Assembly (NCBI GenBank): GCA_018814765.1
Contig: JAHIZJ010000028.1
Location: forward strand, 1 to 38,354
Length of the DNA stretch: 38,354 nt
Direction of reading: 5' to 3'
DNA from: Patescibacteria group bacterium
Lineage (GTDB): Bacteria > Patescibacteriota > Patescibacteriia > JAHIZJ01
Part shown: piece after piece, positions 9,638 through 17,841 of the stretch
How the letters are laid out: every line of letters starts with the position of its first letter
How positions within the stretch are numbered: position 1 is the stretch's first letter
The notes under the pieces: model-generated
The model's database searches: none
Told to the model about the DNA's origin: nothing
Seen by the model: only the letters and a program-made list of their open reading frames with translations
Translations under genes and position numbers: made by a program

Positions 9638-11046
9638 TCTTTAAGTTTTTCGTTTTGATTTATCATCTTCTCGGCCGCTTCCACCGCTTCTCTGCTTGTG
9701 CTTGTGCCGTCCAGGATACTATTTATCATGATGCTAAAAATATCTTCAGTCTTCGTGTAGTCTTTTCCGTGATACCAGTTAGCGCTGGTTAACGCCTGAT
9801 TAACGAATACTTCTATCTCCGGATCTTGCTCCAGCTGAAGGGATATTATTTCTCGTAAGGCAGATGGTCTTTTCGTATTGTTTAAATAATTGACAACATT
9901 CTCTTTCTTAGTGGCAAACACCAGAAAATCCCAGGCCCAAGTTGCATTCTCCGAATTTGCATAGACTGAGTCTACCCAGTAATTAGCATAGTTTACCTCT
10001 TGGTTAAGGCTAGCTTGGGGTATGGGCGCTACGTCAAAATTGAGCCGTGGTGCAATTTCTTTAATATCAGACAACGAATATGAATAACCCAGGTAGTAAG
10101 CCAGCTGACCTTGCGTGAAAGCTTCAAAAGCATTAGGCAAATCCACATTCCATGAGTAAGACTGTTTTGAGACATTAGAAAAGTCGGTATAAAAGGTCAG
10201 GGCATGTGCTCCCGGGTAGAAACTACCGCCTTCTTCTATCTTTAGTCTTTCGCTAATATCTGAACGGAAACGATTATTCTGATCAATCGATCCCATGCTT
10301 GTGCCATCTTGGACCATAAGCAATGAGAGTATATCAAAATATCTTTGAATATTGTCGACCGTACCTAAGGCGATCCCGGATTGAGTTATTTCATTTTGAC
10401 TGTTTTCCCGTACTAACTTTGGTATTTGGGTCAATAATTCATCCCAAGTTCTTGGTGGCAGTGGAATATTTGATTGGTCAAGAATATCACGATTATAATA
10501 CAAAGCCAGGTTATCGATGCTGTAAGGTAGTCCGTATATACGAGAAGCCCCCTCTTTATCATAAAAGACCACATCGTCTACAACCGTACTAGCGAAGAGA
10601 GAGCGGATGTTATTGACTGTATAGGTTTTTACTTTATCTCTTACTTCTCGCCTTTCTTCTTTGAATCCTAAGACTTTTTTTGTAACAATTCTTGGAATTT
10701 CAAGTTCGGGTGGTAAAGGAGTAATCAAGTCCAAGTATTCACCCATCCATTGATTGGGTAAGGAAAAAATATCAGGCCCCTCTCCTCGTGCCCAAGCGGA
10801 CAGCAACTCTTCTTTATACTCTTCATAGCGAAGTTTTTTATAAACAAATGTTACATTAGGATGGGCAGCTCTATAGCTATCGAATATTTCTTCAAAAGCG
10901 TCTTCTTCATCCCATACTCGCCATATAGTTAGCTCGACTTTTTTTAATGATACATTGCTGCTGTTATCACAAACACCTCCCAGAAGAACAACTGAGCCAA
11001 GTAGGCAGATAAAAAAGAGTAATTTATATGATAAGTGGAATTTCAT
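9634..11046 (-). CDS. extracellular solute-binding protein, family 1-like (ABC transporter substrate-binding type)
   Basis: 470 aa; signal peptide with Cys (LLGGVC), LTIWRVWDEEDAFEEIFDSYRAAHPNVTFVYKKLRYEEYKEELLSAWARGEGPDIF, YGLPYSIDNLALYYNRDIL. Confidence 0.85.
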   Translation of the reverse strand: MKFHLSYKLLFFICLLGSVVLLGGVCDNSSNVSLKKVELTIWRVWDEEDAFEEIFDSYRAAHPNVTFVYKKLRYEEYKEELLSAWARGEGPDIFSLPNQWMGEYLDLITPLPPELEIPRIVTKKVLGFKEERREVRDKVKTYTVNNIRSLFASTVVDDVVFYDKEGASRIYGLPYSIDNLALYYNRDILDQSNIPLPPRTWDELLTQIPKLVRENSQNEITQSGIALGTVDNIQRYFDILSLLMVQDGTSMGSIDQNNRFRSDISERLKIEEGGSFYPGAHALTFYTDFSNVSKQSYSWNVDLPNAFEAFTQGQLAYYLGYSYSLSDIKEIAPRLNFDVAPIPQASLNQEVNYANYWVDSVYANSENATWAWDFLVFATKKENVVNYLNNTKRPSALREIISLQLEQDPEIEVFVNQALTSANWYHGKDYTKTEDIFSIMINSILDGTSTSREAVEAAEKMINQNEKLKE

Positions 11047-11918
11047 TATTTTATAACTTGCTTTAGATAAGCTTTAAATTTCTTACCTAGTTCGGGATGT
11101 TTAAGTCCGAAAGCCACGTTAGCCTTTAGCCAGCCCAGTTTTGATCCCAGATCATATATTTCTCCGGATAGTTCACAGCCGAAGACAGCTTTATCCTTAT
11201 TGTATAGATCTACGGCATCGGCCAGCCATAATTCGTCACCGACGCCCTTCTTAACCCGTTTTAGATAGCTGAAAATAGTTGGTGGCAAGACATAACCTTT
11301 TAGTGAAGCTAGATTAGATGGCGCCTGCTTTAAAGTCGGTTTTTCAATAATACCGGTTACTTCATGAACGTTTTTCTTTATGTGATTTGCATAGGCTATA
11401 CCGTATTTTGTAACATTTTGTTTGGATACAGGCAATAGGCCCATAACGGGAGACTCATATTCTTGATAAACCTCAATCATTTTTTTTGTCGGATTGTCTT
11501 TAGAAACAATCAAATCATCCGGATACATTAGGACAAACGGATCATTGCCAACTACAGCTTCAGCCATTAGTGTGGCGTGGCCAGTGCCTAATGGCTTAGA
11601 TTGACGTACATAAATGAAATTTGCCAGACTTTGAATCCGAGTAATTAATTTCAATCTGTCTTTTTTCTTGCTGCGTTTCAGGGCATTTTCCAGCTCAGGA
11701 TTAGAGTCGAAATGATCTTCTATGGCGCGTTTGCTTGAGCCGGTAACAAATATAATGTCTTTAATGCCCGCTTGAACCGCCTCTTCCACCGCGAACTGAA
11801 CTCCGGGAGTATCAATGATAGGCAACATCTCTTTGGGTAATGCCTTTGTTGCCGGTAAAAAACGGGTGCCGAAACCAGCCACAAGAATAACTGCCTTTCT
11901 AACTGTAGTTTGTTTCAT
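11046..11918 (-). CDS. galU: UTP--glucose-1-phosphate uridylyltransferase
   Basis: KAVILVAGFGTRFLPATKALPKEMLPIIDTPGVQFAVEEAVQAGIKDIIFVTG; classic GalU signature. Confidence 0.95.
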   Translation of the reverse strand: MKQTTVRKAVILVAGFGTRFLPATKALPKEMLPIIDTPGVQFAVEEAVQAGIKDIIFVTGSSKRAIEDHFDSNPELENALKRSKKKDRLKLITRIQSLANFIYVRQSKPLGTGHATLMAEAVVGNDPFVLMYPDDLIVSKDNPTKKMIEVYQEYESPVMGLLPVSKQNVTKYGIAYANHIKKNVHEVTGIIEKPTLKQAPSNLASLKGYVLPPTIFSYLKRVKKGVGDELWLADAVDLYNKDKAVFGCELSGEIYDLGSKLGWLKANVAFGLKHPELGKKFKAYLKQVIK

Positions 11919-11949
11919 TGCTTGAGCTTAATCTTGTTAATTCCTTATT

Positions 11950-11978
11950 ATCATAACATAAATTATGACAATTGTAAA
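11950..11978 (-). promoter_or_regulatory. sigma70-type promoter upstream of galU
   Basis: Minus strand TTTACA, 17-nt spacer, TATGAT. Confidence 0.6.
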
Positions 11979-12061
11979 CACTGAAAAAGTTTGATATAAA
12001 AGAGCCTACACGGCACTAGTGCATAAGATCAATTAATATAATTAATATGTCTGCTTACTAG

Positions 12062-12655
12062 TTAGATTTTTCCGACTAGGTCTAATCCTGGTTTAAGAGT
12101 TTTTTCTCCTGGTTTCCAGCGAGCCGGACAGACTTGACCTGGATTTTCGCTGACGAATACAGCTGACTGTAGCTTTCTCAGTAATTCTTGAGCGCTACGA
12201 CCAATGTTATTGTCATGGACCTCATAGGCTTTAATAACCCCCTCAGGACTGATTATAAAGCTACCACGCAGAGCCAGGCCTTCTTCAGTGATGTATACGT
12301 TTAACTCTTTGCAGAATCTTCCTGTCGGATCAGACAGCATAGGGTACTTGATTTTCTTAATAGCCTCTGAGCTATCGTGCCAAGCTTTGTGAACGTAGAC
12401 AGTGTCTGTACTGATACTCATTATTTCCGCACCAGCTTTTTGAAATTCGGGATAGAGTTCAGCGGCATCTTCTAGCTCAGTTGGACAGACAAAAGTGAAA
12501 TCAGCCGGATAGAATATTAGTGCTATCCACCTGTCTTTATAATCAGATAATTTTATAGTTTTTATTTCTTCGTTGTGAAAAGCCTCTAGCTCTGTTTGGC
12601 TGATATTTTTACCTATCAGATTATGAGTTGAGACTGGTTGTGTTGTTTCAGTCAT
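12062..12655 (-). CDS. 2-Cys peroxiredoxin (AhpC/TSA family)
   Basis: FYPADFTFVCPTELEDAAELYPEFQKAGAEIMSISTDTVYVHKAWHD, C-terminal VCPARWKPG. Confidence 0.95.
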   Translation of the reverse strand: MTETTQPVSTHNLIGKNISQTELEAFHNEEIKTIKLSDYKDRWIALIFYPADFTFVCPTELEDAAELYPEFQKAGAEIMSISTDTVYVHKAWHDSSEAIKKIKYPMLSDPTGRFCKELNVYITEEGLALRGSFIISPEGVIKAYEVHDNNIGRSAQELLRKLQSAVFVSENPGQVCPARWKPGEKTLKPGLDLVGKI

Positions 12656-12680
12656 ATGTTTCTATATAATTATTAGTATT

Positions 12681-13682
12681 TTATTTAAGCTGTTTATTGG
12701 TTGAGGAAAGTGTCTTTAAAAAGTCCTGTATCTCTTTCTTTGCTTCTTGAGCGTTGCCGGTGTTCATTAAAGCTATGCGTAAGTCCTTGGCGCCAGAGAA
12801 TCCGGACGCATAAGCCTTGAAATGTTTTTTCATTATATCAAAGCTTTTACTCTTATGATAGGTCTTTTCAAATAGCTTTGCATGTTCGATCAGAACAGTT
12901 AAGCGTTTTTCTATTGAAATATCAACAATATCAATGTTAGGATCAAAAAACCAAGGATTACCAAAAATGCCACGGCCGATCATTACACCGTCAGCATTGG
13001 TTTCTTTAACACGCTGTCTAGCTTCATCTAATGACCCCACGTCGCCGTTACCAATTATAAGCATAGTGCTTTTCATCTGGTTACGTATTTTAACCGCTTT
13101 TGTGATTGATAGCCAGTCAGCCGGTACTTTGGACATTTGTTTACGTGTGCGGGCATGGACGATTAGAGCGGCCAGCTCAGTTTTTAGCAATTCTCTGGTC
13201 CAGTCTCCAACTATGTTTGTATTATGACCTAAGCGGGTTTTCACTGATACAGGCAATATACCCGCACCTCGTTTTGTCTCTTTGATGATCTCAAGTGCTA
13301 GTTTGGGATTTTTTATCAGGGCTGCGCCACCACCTTGCTTCTCTACCGCTTTATCAGGACAGCCCATATTTATATCAATGCCGTCAAAGCCCAGCTTTTT
13401 AACAAGCTTGGCTGATTTATAAAACTGTTCTGGACGGGAACCCCAGATTTGAGCGACAATCGGCTTTTCTTTTTTTGTGAATCTAAGGTCTTCCAGAATA
13501 TTATTTCTACCAACCGAACATAGGCCCGCTACCGAAACAAACTCGGTAAAGAATACGTCCGGTTTACCATATTTAGCGATTATCTGTCGAAAAACAGAGT
13601 CTGTTACATCCGACATCGGAGCCAAGCACATGATTGGCTGTTTCAGTTTTGACCAGAAGTTGGGAGTGGGTTTTTTGGGCAT
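12681..13682 (-). CDS. tRNA-dihydrouridine synthase (Dus family)
   Basis: LAPMSDVTDSVFRQI, GFDGIDINMGCPDKAVEKQGGGAALIKNP, VHARTRKQMSKVPADW, IGNGDVGSLDEA, DGVMIGRGIFGNPWFF. Confidence 0.93.
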   Translation of the reverse strand: MPKKPTPNFWSKLKQPIMCLAPMSDVTDSVFRQIIAKYGKPDVFFTEFVSVAGLCSVGRNNILEDLRFTKKEKPIVAQIWGSRPEQFYKSAKLVKKLGFDGIDINMGCPDKAVEKQGGGAALIKNPKLALEIIKETKRGAGILPVSVKTRLGHNTNIVGDWTRELLKTELAALIVHARTRKQMSKVPADWLSITKAVKIRNQMKSTMLIIGNGDVGSLDEARQRVKETNADGVMIGRGIFGNPWFFDPNIDIVDISIEKRLTVLIEHAKLFEKTYHKSKSFDIMKKHFKAYASGFSGAKDLRIALMNTGNAQEAKKEIQDFLKTLSSTNKQLK

Positions 13683-13716
13683 GGGTTAATGATAGCACAT
13701 TCTATTTGATATGTAG

Positions 13717-13756
13717 GCGAGGAGGACTTCTCTTCGCACAAAACAAGATTTTGTGC
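13717..13756. repeat. two abutting hairpins
   Basis: GCGAGGAG-gactt-CTCTTCGC (13717-13737), then GCACAAAA-caaga-TTTTGTGC (13736-13756). Confidence 0.6.
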
Positions 13757-13890
13757 TATGGGAAATAAAACACCCTCGTTTATGAGTAATCCCCCTGCCT
13801 TTATAGCCACTTTAGTGGCGTTTTTAGTATTGATAGCTAAACCCGACTACCACCGCCATATAACAAGGTACGTTTTCATTGATAAGAGTA

Positions 13891-13914
13891 AGCCCAGGCG
13901 TGGAAGCCTGGGCT
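13891..13914. repeat. perfect 9-bp inverted repeat
   Basis: AGCCCAGGC-gtggaa-GCCTGGGCT. Confidence 0.75.
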
Positions 13915-13950
13915 ACCGGGAAAAAATATAGAGAAACTATAATGAGATGT

Positions 13951-13973
13951 CCCAGCAATTTCAAATTGCGGGG
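13951..13973. repeat. palindromic repeat, copy 1
   Basis: GTCCCaGCAATTTcAAATTGCgGGGaaaATGTTG; close match to copy 2 at 14888. Confidence 0.7.
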
Positions 13974-13998
13974 AAAATGTTGTGAACGACAGGTATAC

Positions 13999-14322
13999 CT
14001 ACCCTGTTGGTACAAGAGATAAAGTTTTTACTAAGTAAATATTGGGTGAATCAAAGATTTCCGGTAAGGAAAATCTGATGCAAAATTCACTTACGTATTC
14101 TGGTAGCTTTTTCGGTGTTACGTGATGGTACATTCTTCTGATAAAAGTCCTTAAGTTCCCGAACATCCCTTCAATTTCCGAAGTTAAAGAGAACTCCCAT
14201 TTACTGTGGTTATCTGCTTTTATGTCTTAACATCCAGTACTTATTGCCGTTCTTGTAAATAGCTGCTCCATCTGTTTGAAACCTGCTTCTAGGCTTGATG
14301 TACTGAGCCAGATGGTGCCAGG
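13999..14322 (-). pseudogene. degenerate IS1595/ISXO2-like transposase remnant (C-terminal half)
   Basis: Manual minus-strand translation: HHLAQYIKPRSRFQTDGAAIYKNGNKYWMLRHKSR*, then after a frameshift DNHSKWEFSLTSEIEGMFGNLRTFIRRMYHHVTPKKLPEYVSEFCIRFS; resembles the TDG...EIEGFWS-x-KRG-x-YHHVSPKHLxRYxxEFxFR pattern of IS1595-type DDE transposases. Confidence 0.7.
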
Positions 14323-14328
14323 GCATAT

Positions 14329-14735
14329 GTGTTGCTGGCTGATGATGATCCTACAAATCAGTACGTTTTCAAGGCAATCTTACAGAGTGGTGGGTATGAG
14401 TCGCCGTGGTCGAAAATGGTGAGCTTGTACTAGAGGATGTGCGGCGTAGAAAGCCAGATATCATTCTGCTTGATACTATAATGCCGGTGATGGATGGGTA
14501 TGATGCTGCCAAACAGCTCATTCAAGAGTCGTCTCTGGATGGCGTTCCGACCATTGCTTTCATCACACAAGCACCTGGTGCGATTATCGTGAAAGCTCTT
14601 AGAGCTGGCCGTGACGTCTGTTTGATGAAGCCAGTTCGGCGAGCAGAATTTCTCGAAAAGATTGTGCTATGGTTGTCTCGGAACCCAGGAGACTGGATGC
14701 CGGAAAGACAGGGAAAGCGTGAAGCGATGACTTAA
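14329..14735 (+). pseudogene. response-regulator receiver (CheY-like) protein with a 1-nt frameshift
   Basis: VLLADDDPTNQYVFKAILQSGGYE in one frame, then VAVVENGELVLEDVRRRKPDIILLDTIMPVMDGYDAAKQL...LMKPVRRAEFLEKI in another; the frames join if one base is restored near 14399-14401. Confidence 0.75.
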
Positions 14736-14772
14736 TCCTAATCTGGGTCTCCTAGCTCTTTTATGAACACAC

Positions 14773-14810
14773 AGCCGGTGAATCATTATGATTTGCCGGC
14801 TCCTTTTTTT
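14773..14810 (+). terminator. intrinsic terminator after the receiver-domain gene
   Basis: AGCCGGtgAATCAT-tATGATTtgCCGGCT followed by ccTTTTTTT. Confidence 0.75.
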
Positions 14811-14887
14811 ATAAATAAGAAAACGTTGTTGGTTGTTATTATTGGCGCGCACCCACAGAGGGGATGCACTAGGAGGTGTTAAAGCGT

Positions 14888-14910
14888 CCCCGCAATTTAA
14901 AATTGCGGGG
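14888..14910. repeat. palindromic repeat, copy 2
   Basis: CCCCGCAATTT-a-AAATTGCGGGG perfect 11-bp arms; context GTCCCcGCAATTT...GGGgATGTTG as in copy 1. Confidence 0.75.
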
Positions 14911-14919
14911 GATGTTGGT

Positions 14920-14948
14920 TTGTTCCATTCAGCTATATACGATATAAT
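14920..14948 (+). promoter_or_regulatory. putative promoter of glyA-folD
   Basis: TTGTTC, 17-nt spacer, TATAAT; ATG of glyA 22 nt downstream. Confidence 0.5.
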
Positions 14949-14970
14949 AGGAACGATATAAATTAATGGA

Positions 14971-16215
14971 ATGAATCATTTAGCTAAAACTGATAAAAAG
15001 GTAGCAGAGGCGTTAAAAGCTGAAATACGACGTCAGCGCGAGGGAATTGAATTAATTCCGTCTGAAAATTTTGCGTCTTTGGCAGTACTGGAAGCGCTCG
15101 GCTCCGTCTTTACTAATAAGTATTCAGAAGGATACCCGGGTAATCGTTATTATGGTGGCACCGAACACGTGGACACAGTTGAACAGTTGGCGATTGATCG
15201 AGCTAAGGCGTTATTCGGAGCCGAACATGCCAACGTACAGCCGTTATCTGGAGCACCGGCTAATATAGCAGTATATTCAGCTCTGCTTGAGCCAGGGGAT
15301 ACTGTATTGGGCATGGACTTATCACACGGTGGTCATTTAACACACGGGCACCCCATTACTTGGATGGCTAAGATTTTTAAGTTTGTACGATATAAGACTA
15401 CCCCTGATGGAATGATTGACTTTGACCAGGTAAGACTACTAGCACGTGAACACAAACCAAAGATAATATTAGCGGGCTATTCTGCCTATTCTCGTGATTT
15501 GGACTATGAACAGTTTAAAGCTATTGCTGACGAGGTGGGCGCTTATACGATGGCTGATATTGCCCATATTGCCGGGTTAATAGCAGCTGGTGAGATGAAC
15601 AACCCGACCTCATTATTTGACGTTATTACTACTACCACACACAAAACATTACGCGGTCCACGCGGAGGTCTGATTCTATGCAAAAAGAAATTAGCCAAGA
15701 AAATAGATAAGGCTGTATTCCCGGGTTTTCAAGGAGGACCACACGAAAACAACATCGCTGCTAAAGCCATTGCCTTTCATGAAGCTGGCCAAGCAGAATT
15801 CAAAGAGTATGCCAGACAGGTTAAAAAGAATGCAAAAGTATTGTGCAATACGCTAGAGCAGGGTGGTTTGAAGATAATGTTTGGCGGCACTGAAAACCAT
15901 TTGATTCTGGCTGATGTTACTCCACTAGGGTTATCGGGTAAGCAAGCACAGGAATTATTAGATAACGTAAATATTACATTGAATAAAAATATGATTCCGG
16001 ATGATCCACGTAAACCTATGGACCCATCAGGAATACGATTAGGTACACCGGCCGTGACAACGCGTGGCTTTATTGAAATTGATATGAAAAATATTGGCCA
16101 AGCAATAATTAGTCTTATAAAAAACCCTAACGACGAAAAAATCAAAACAGAAGCTAGAACCTTGGTAGCCGAATTAGCAAATAAATATCCGCTGTATTCG
16201 GAAATTGATATATGA
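14971..16215 (+). CDS. glyA: serine hydroxymethyltransferase
   Basis: RQREGIELIPSENFASLAVLEALGSVFTNKYSEGYPGNRYYGG, TTTTHKTLRGPRGGLI. Confidence 0.97.
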   Translation: MNHLAKTDKKVAEALKAEIRRQREGIELIPSENFASLAVLEALGSVFTNKYSEGYPGNRYYGGTEHVDTVEQLAIDRAKALFGAEHANVQPLSGAPANIAVYSALLEPGDTVLGMDLSHGGHLTHGHPITWMAKIFKFVRYKTTPDGMIDFDQVRLLAREHKPKIILAGYSAYSRDLDYEQFKAIADEVGAYTMADIAHIAGLIAAGEMNNPTSLFDVITTTTHKTLRGPRGGLILCKKKLAKKIDKAVFPGFQGGPHENNIAAKAIAFHEAGQAEFKEYARQVKKNAKVLCNTLEQGGLKIMFGGTENHLILADVTPLGLSGKQAQELLDNVNITLNKNMIPDDPRKPMDPSGIRLGTPAVTTRGFIEIDMKNIGQAIISLIKNPNDEKIKTEARTLVAELANKYPLYSEIDI

Positions 16216-17042
16216 AATTAATCAATGGTAAGCTAATTGCCAAAAAGATTTTATCGGAGATTAAAGAGGGGGTGTCAAAAATGTCCACGCCTCCGGGTTT
16301 GGCAATAATTTTAGTGGGCTCTGATCCAGCCTCTCACCTTTATGTCAAAATAAAAGAACGGGCTTGTAAAAAGGTTGGTATCAATTTTGAAAAGTATCTA
16401 TTTATTTCATCATCCAGAGAAACTGAAATTATTGAAAAAATCCATATATTAAACAAACGCTCTGATATACATGGGATCGTGGTCCAGTTACCATTACCAG
16501 GACGATTAAATGAAAATAAAATAATTGCTGAAATTGATCCCACTAAAAACGCTGATGGTTTCCATCCAAAAAACACTGAGTTGTTATTAACAGGAGACTT
16601 GATGGTAGTACCAGCCTTAGCGCAAAGCGTTCTTCATCTGTTACATGACACAGGTGTAGACTTAAAAAGAAAAAAGGCTCTAGTGATTGGTAGGAGTAGT
16701 GTTTTTTATAACTTCTTAGCTAATGTATTATTGAAAGAGGGAATAGTCTCAGATTTTGCAAGCCCAGTTACTGGTCTAGCACTATCATCACAGGCAGATA
16801 TAGTAATTGTAGCAGTGGGACAACCAAAGTATCTCATGGCTGGGCATGTTAAAGATGGGGCCATTGTAATAGATATTGGTATAAATGAAACTGAAAAAGG
16901 CGTGGTTGGTGATGCAGACAGGCAATCCTTGGATAGCATGTCTGGCTATCTGTCGCCTGTACCTGGTGGGGTTGGTCCTTTGACGGTAGTTTCATTGTTA
17001 AAGAATATTCTCGAGTCAGCAGAAAAAAAGACTCCGAAATAA
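16212..17042 (+). CDS. folD: bifunctional methylenetetrahydrofolate dehydrogenase/cyclohydrolase
   Basis: AIILVGSDPASHLYVKIKERACKKVGI, GIVVQLPLPGRLNE, PGGVGPLTVVSLLKN; 4-bp overlap with glyA. Confidence 0.95.
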   Translation: MKLINGKLIAKKILSEIKEGVSKMSTPPGLAIILVGSDPASHLYVKIKERACKKVGINFEKYLFISSSRETEIIEKIHILNKRSDIHGIVVQLPLPGRLNENKIIAEIDPTKNADGFHPKNTELLLTGDLMVVPALAQSVLHLLHDTGVDLKRKKALVIGRSSVFYNFLANVLLKEGIVSDFASPVTGLALSSQADIVIVAVGQPKYLMAGHVKDGAIVIDIGINETEKGVVGDADRQSLDSMSGYLSPVPGGVGPLTVVSLLKNILESAEKKTPK

Positions 17043-17055
17043 TCGGAGCCTCTTA
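17026..17055 (-). terminator. intrinsic terminator of the Asn-rich protein gene, overlapping the folD 3' end
   Basis: Minus strand GGCTCCGA-TTATT-TCGGAGTC followed by TTTTTTT. Confidence 0.65.
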
Positions 17056-17075
17056 TAAAAAGTATAGAATTATAT

Positions 17076-17747
17076 TCAGTTCAAGGGGTCGTATCCATTG
17101 TCAACCTCTGTTTTATCGTCAAAACCGTCGCCATCGGTATCCTTTTTATACGGATCAGTTCCCAGGACACGTTCTTCGGCATCTGTTAGTCCGTCCTTAT
17201 CGGTATCGATGGCTGCATTAGTATTTTGGTTCGTGTTCGAATTTAGGTTAGTATTTGCATTAGAGTTGCCGTTAGCATTCGTATTGACATTTAAGTTAGC
17301 GTTGGAGTTAACGTTAGTGTTTGAGCTTGCGTTGGTATTACTGTTTTGGTTCGTGTTAACGTTGGTATTAACATTCACATTCTGGTTTGTGTTAACATTC
17401 AAGTTTGTGTTTAGATTGGTGTTATTTACCATTGCATTAGCGTTGCTGTTGATATTTTCGACGTTGGTGTTGTCATTAACTGTATCGTCATCGCTCATAC
17501 TTTGAAGAAGATACGTTGCGGCAGTTATTACTCCGGCCAGAACAAAGATAATAATAATGCCAATAATAACATACTTACGACGACTTCCCTCGTTATTATA
17601 TTCGGGCTCAGGTGGTGGAACTGGCGCTGAAGTGTCGTTAGTTGGTGGAACTGGCGCCTGAGGAGATGTCCCCGGTGGCGTTTGGGGAGGTCCTGACATT
17701 GGTGCCTGAGGAGGAGGCGCTGCGATGTTGGCTGGATCGTCGAACAT
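17076..17747 (-). CDS. membrane-anchored Asn/Thr-rich protein with C-terminal thrombospondin type 3-like Ca-binding repeats
   Basis: Pro-rich N-terminus, one TM (YVIIGIIIIFVLAGVITAATYLL), ~90-aa (N-x)n tract, DTDKDGLTDAEERVLGTDPYKKDTDGDGFDDKTEVDNGYDP. Confidence 0.85.
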   Translation of the reverse strand: MFDDPANIAAPPPQAPMSGPPQTPPGTSPQAPVPPTNDTSAPVPPPEPEYNNEGSRRKYVIIGIIIIFVLAGVITAATYLLQSMSDDDTVNDNTNVENINSNANAMVNNTNLNTNLNVNTNQNVNVNTNVNTNQNSNTNASSNTNVNSNANLNVNTNANGNSNANTNLNSNTNQNTNAAIDTDKDGLTDAEERVLGTDPYKKDTDGDGFDDKTEVDNGYDPLN

Positions 17748-17841
17748 AAGTTTAATGTGAATTATTGAATAACTACATTATACCATCTTTTCAAAAAACC
17801 ATCAAATGATATACTTAACAACTAATTGACTAATTGCACTT

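Noticed and set aside
13824-14015. 63-aa minus-strand ORF in the island
   Set aside because: Overlaps palindromes and the transposase remnant in another frame; no coherent protein signature.
17098-17505. 135-aa plus-strand ORF with hydrophobic low-complexity sequence
   Set aside because: It is the antisense of the Asn-rich AAC/AAT repeat tract, so the open frame and Leu/Phe/Val composition are by-products.
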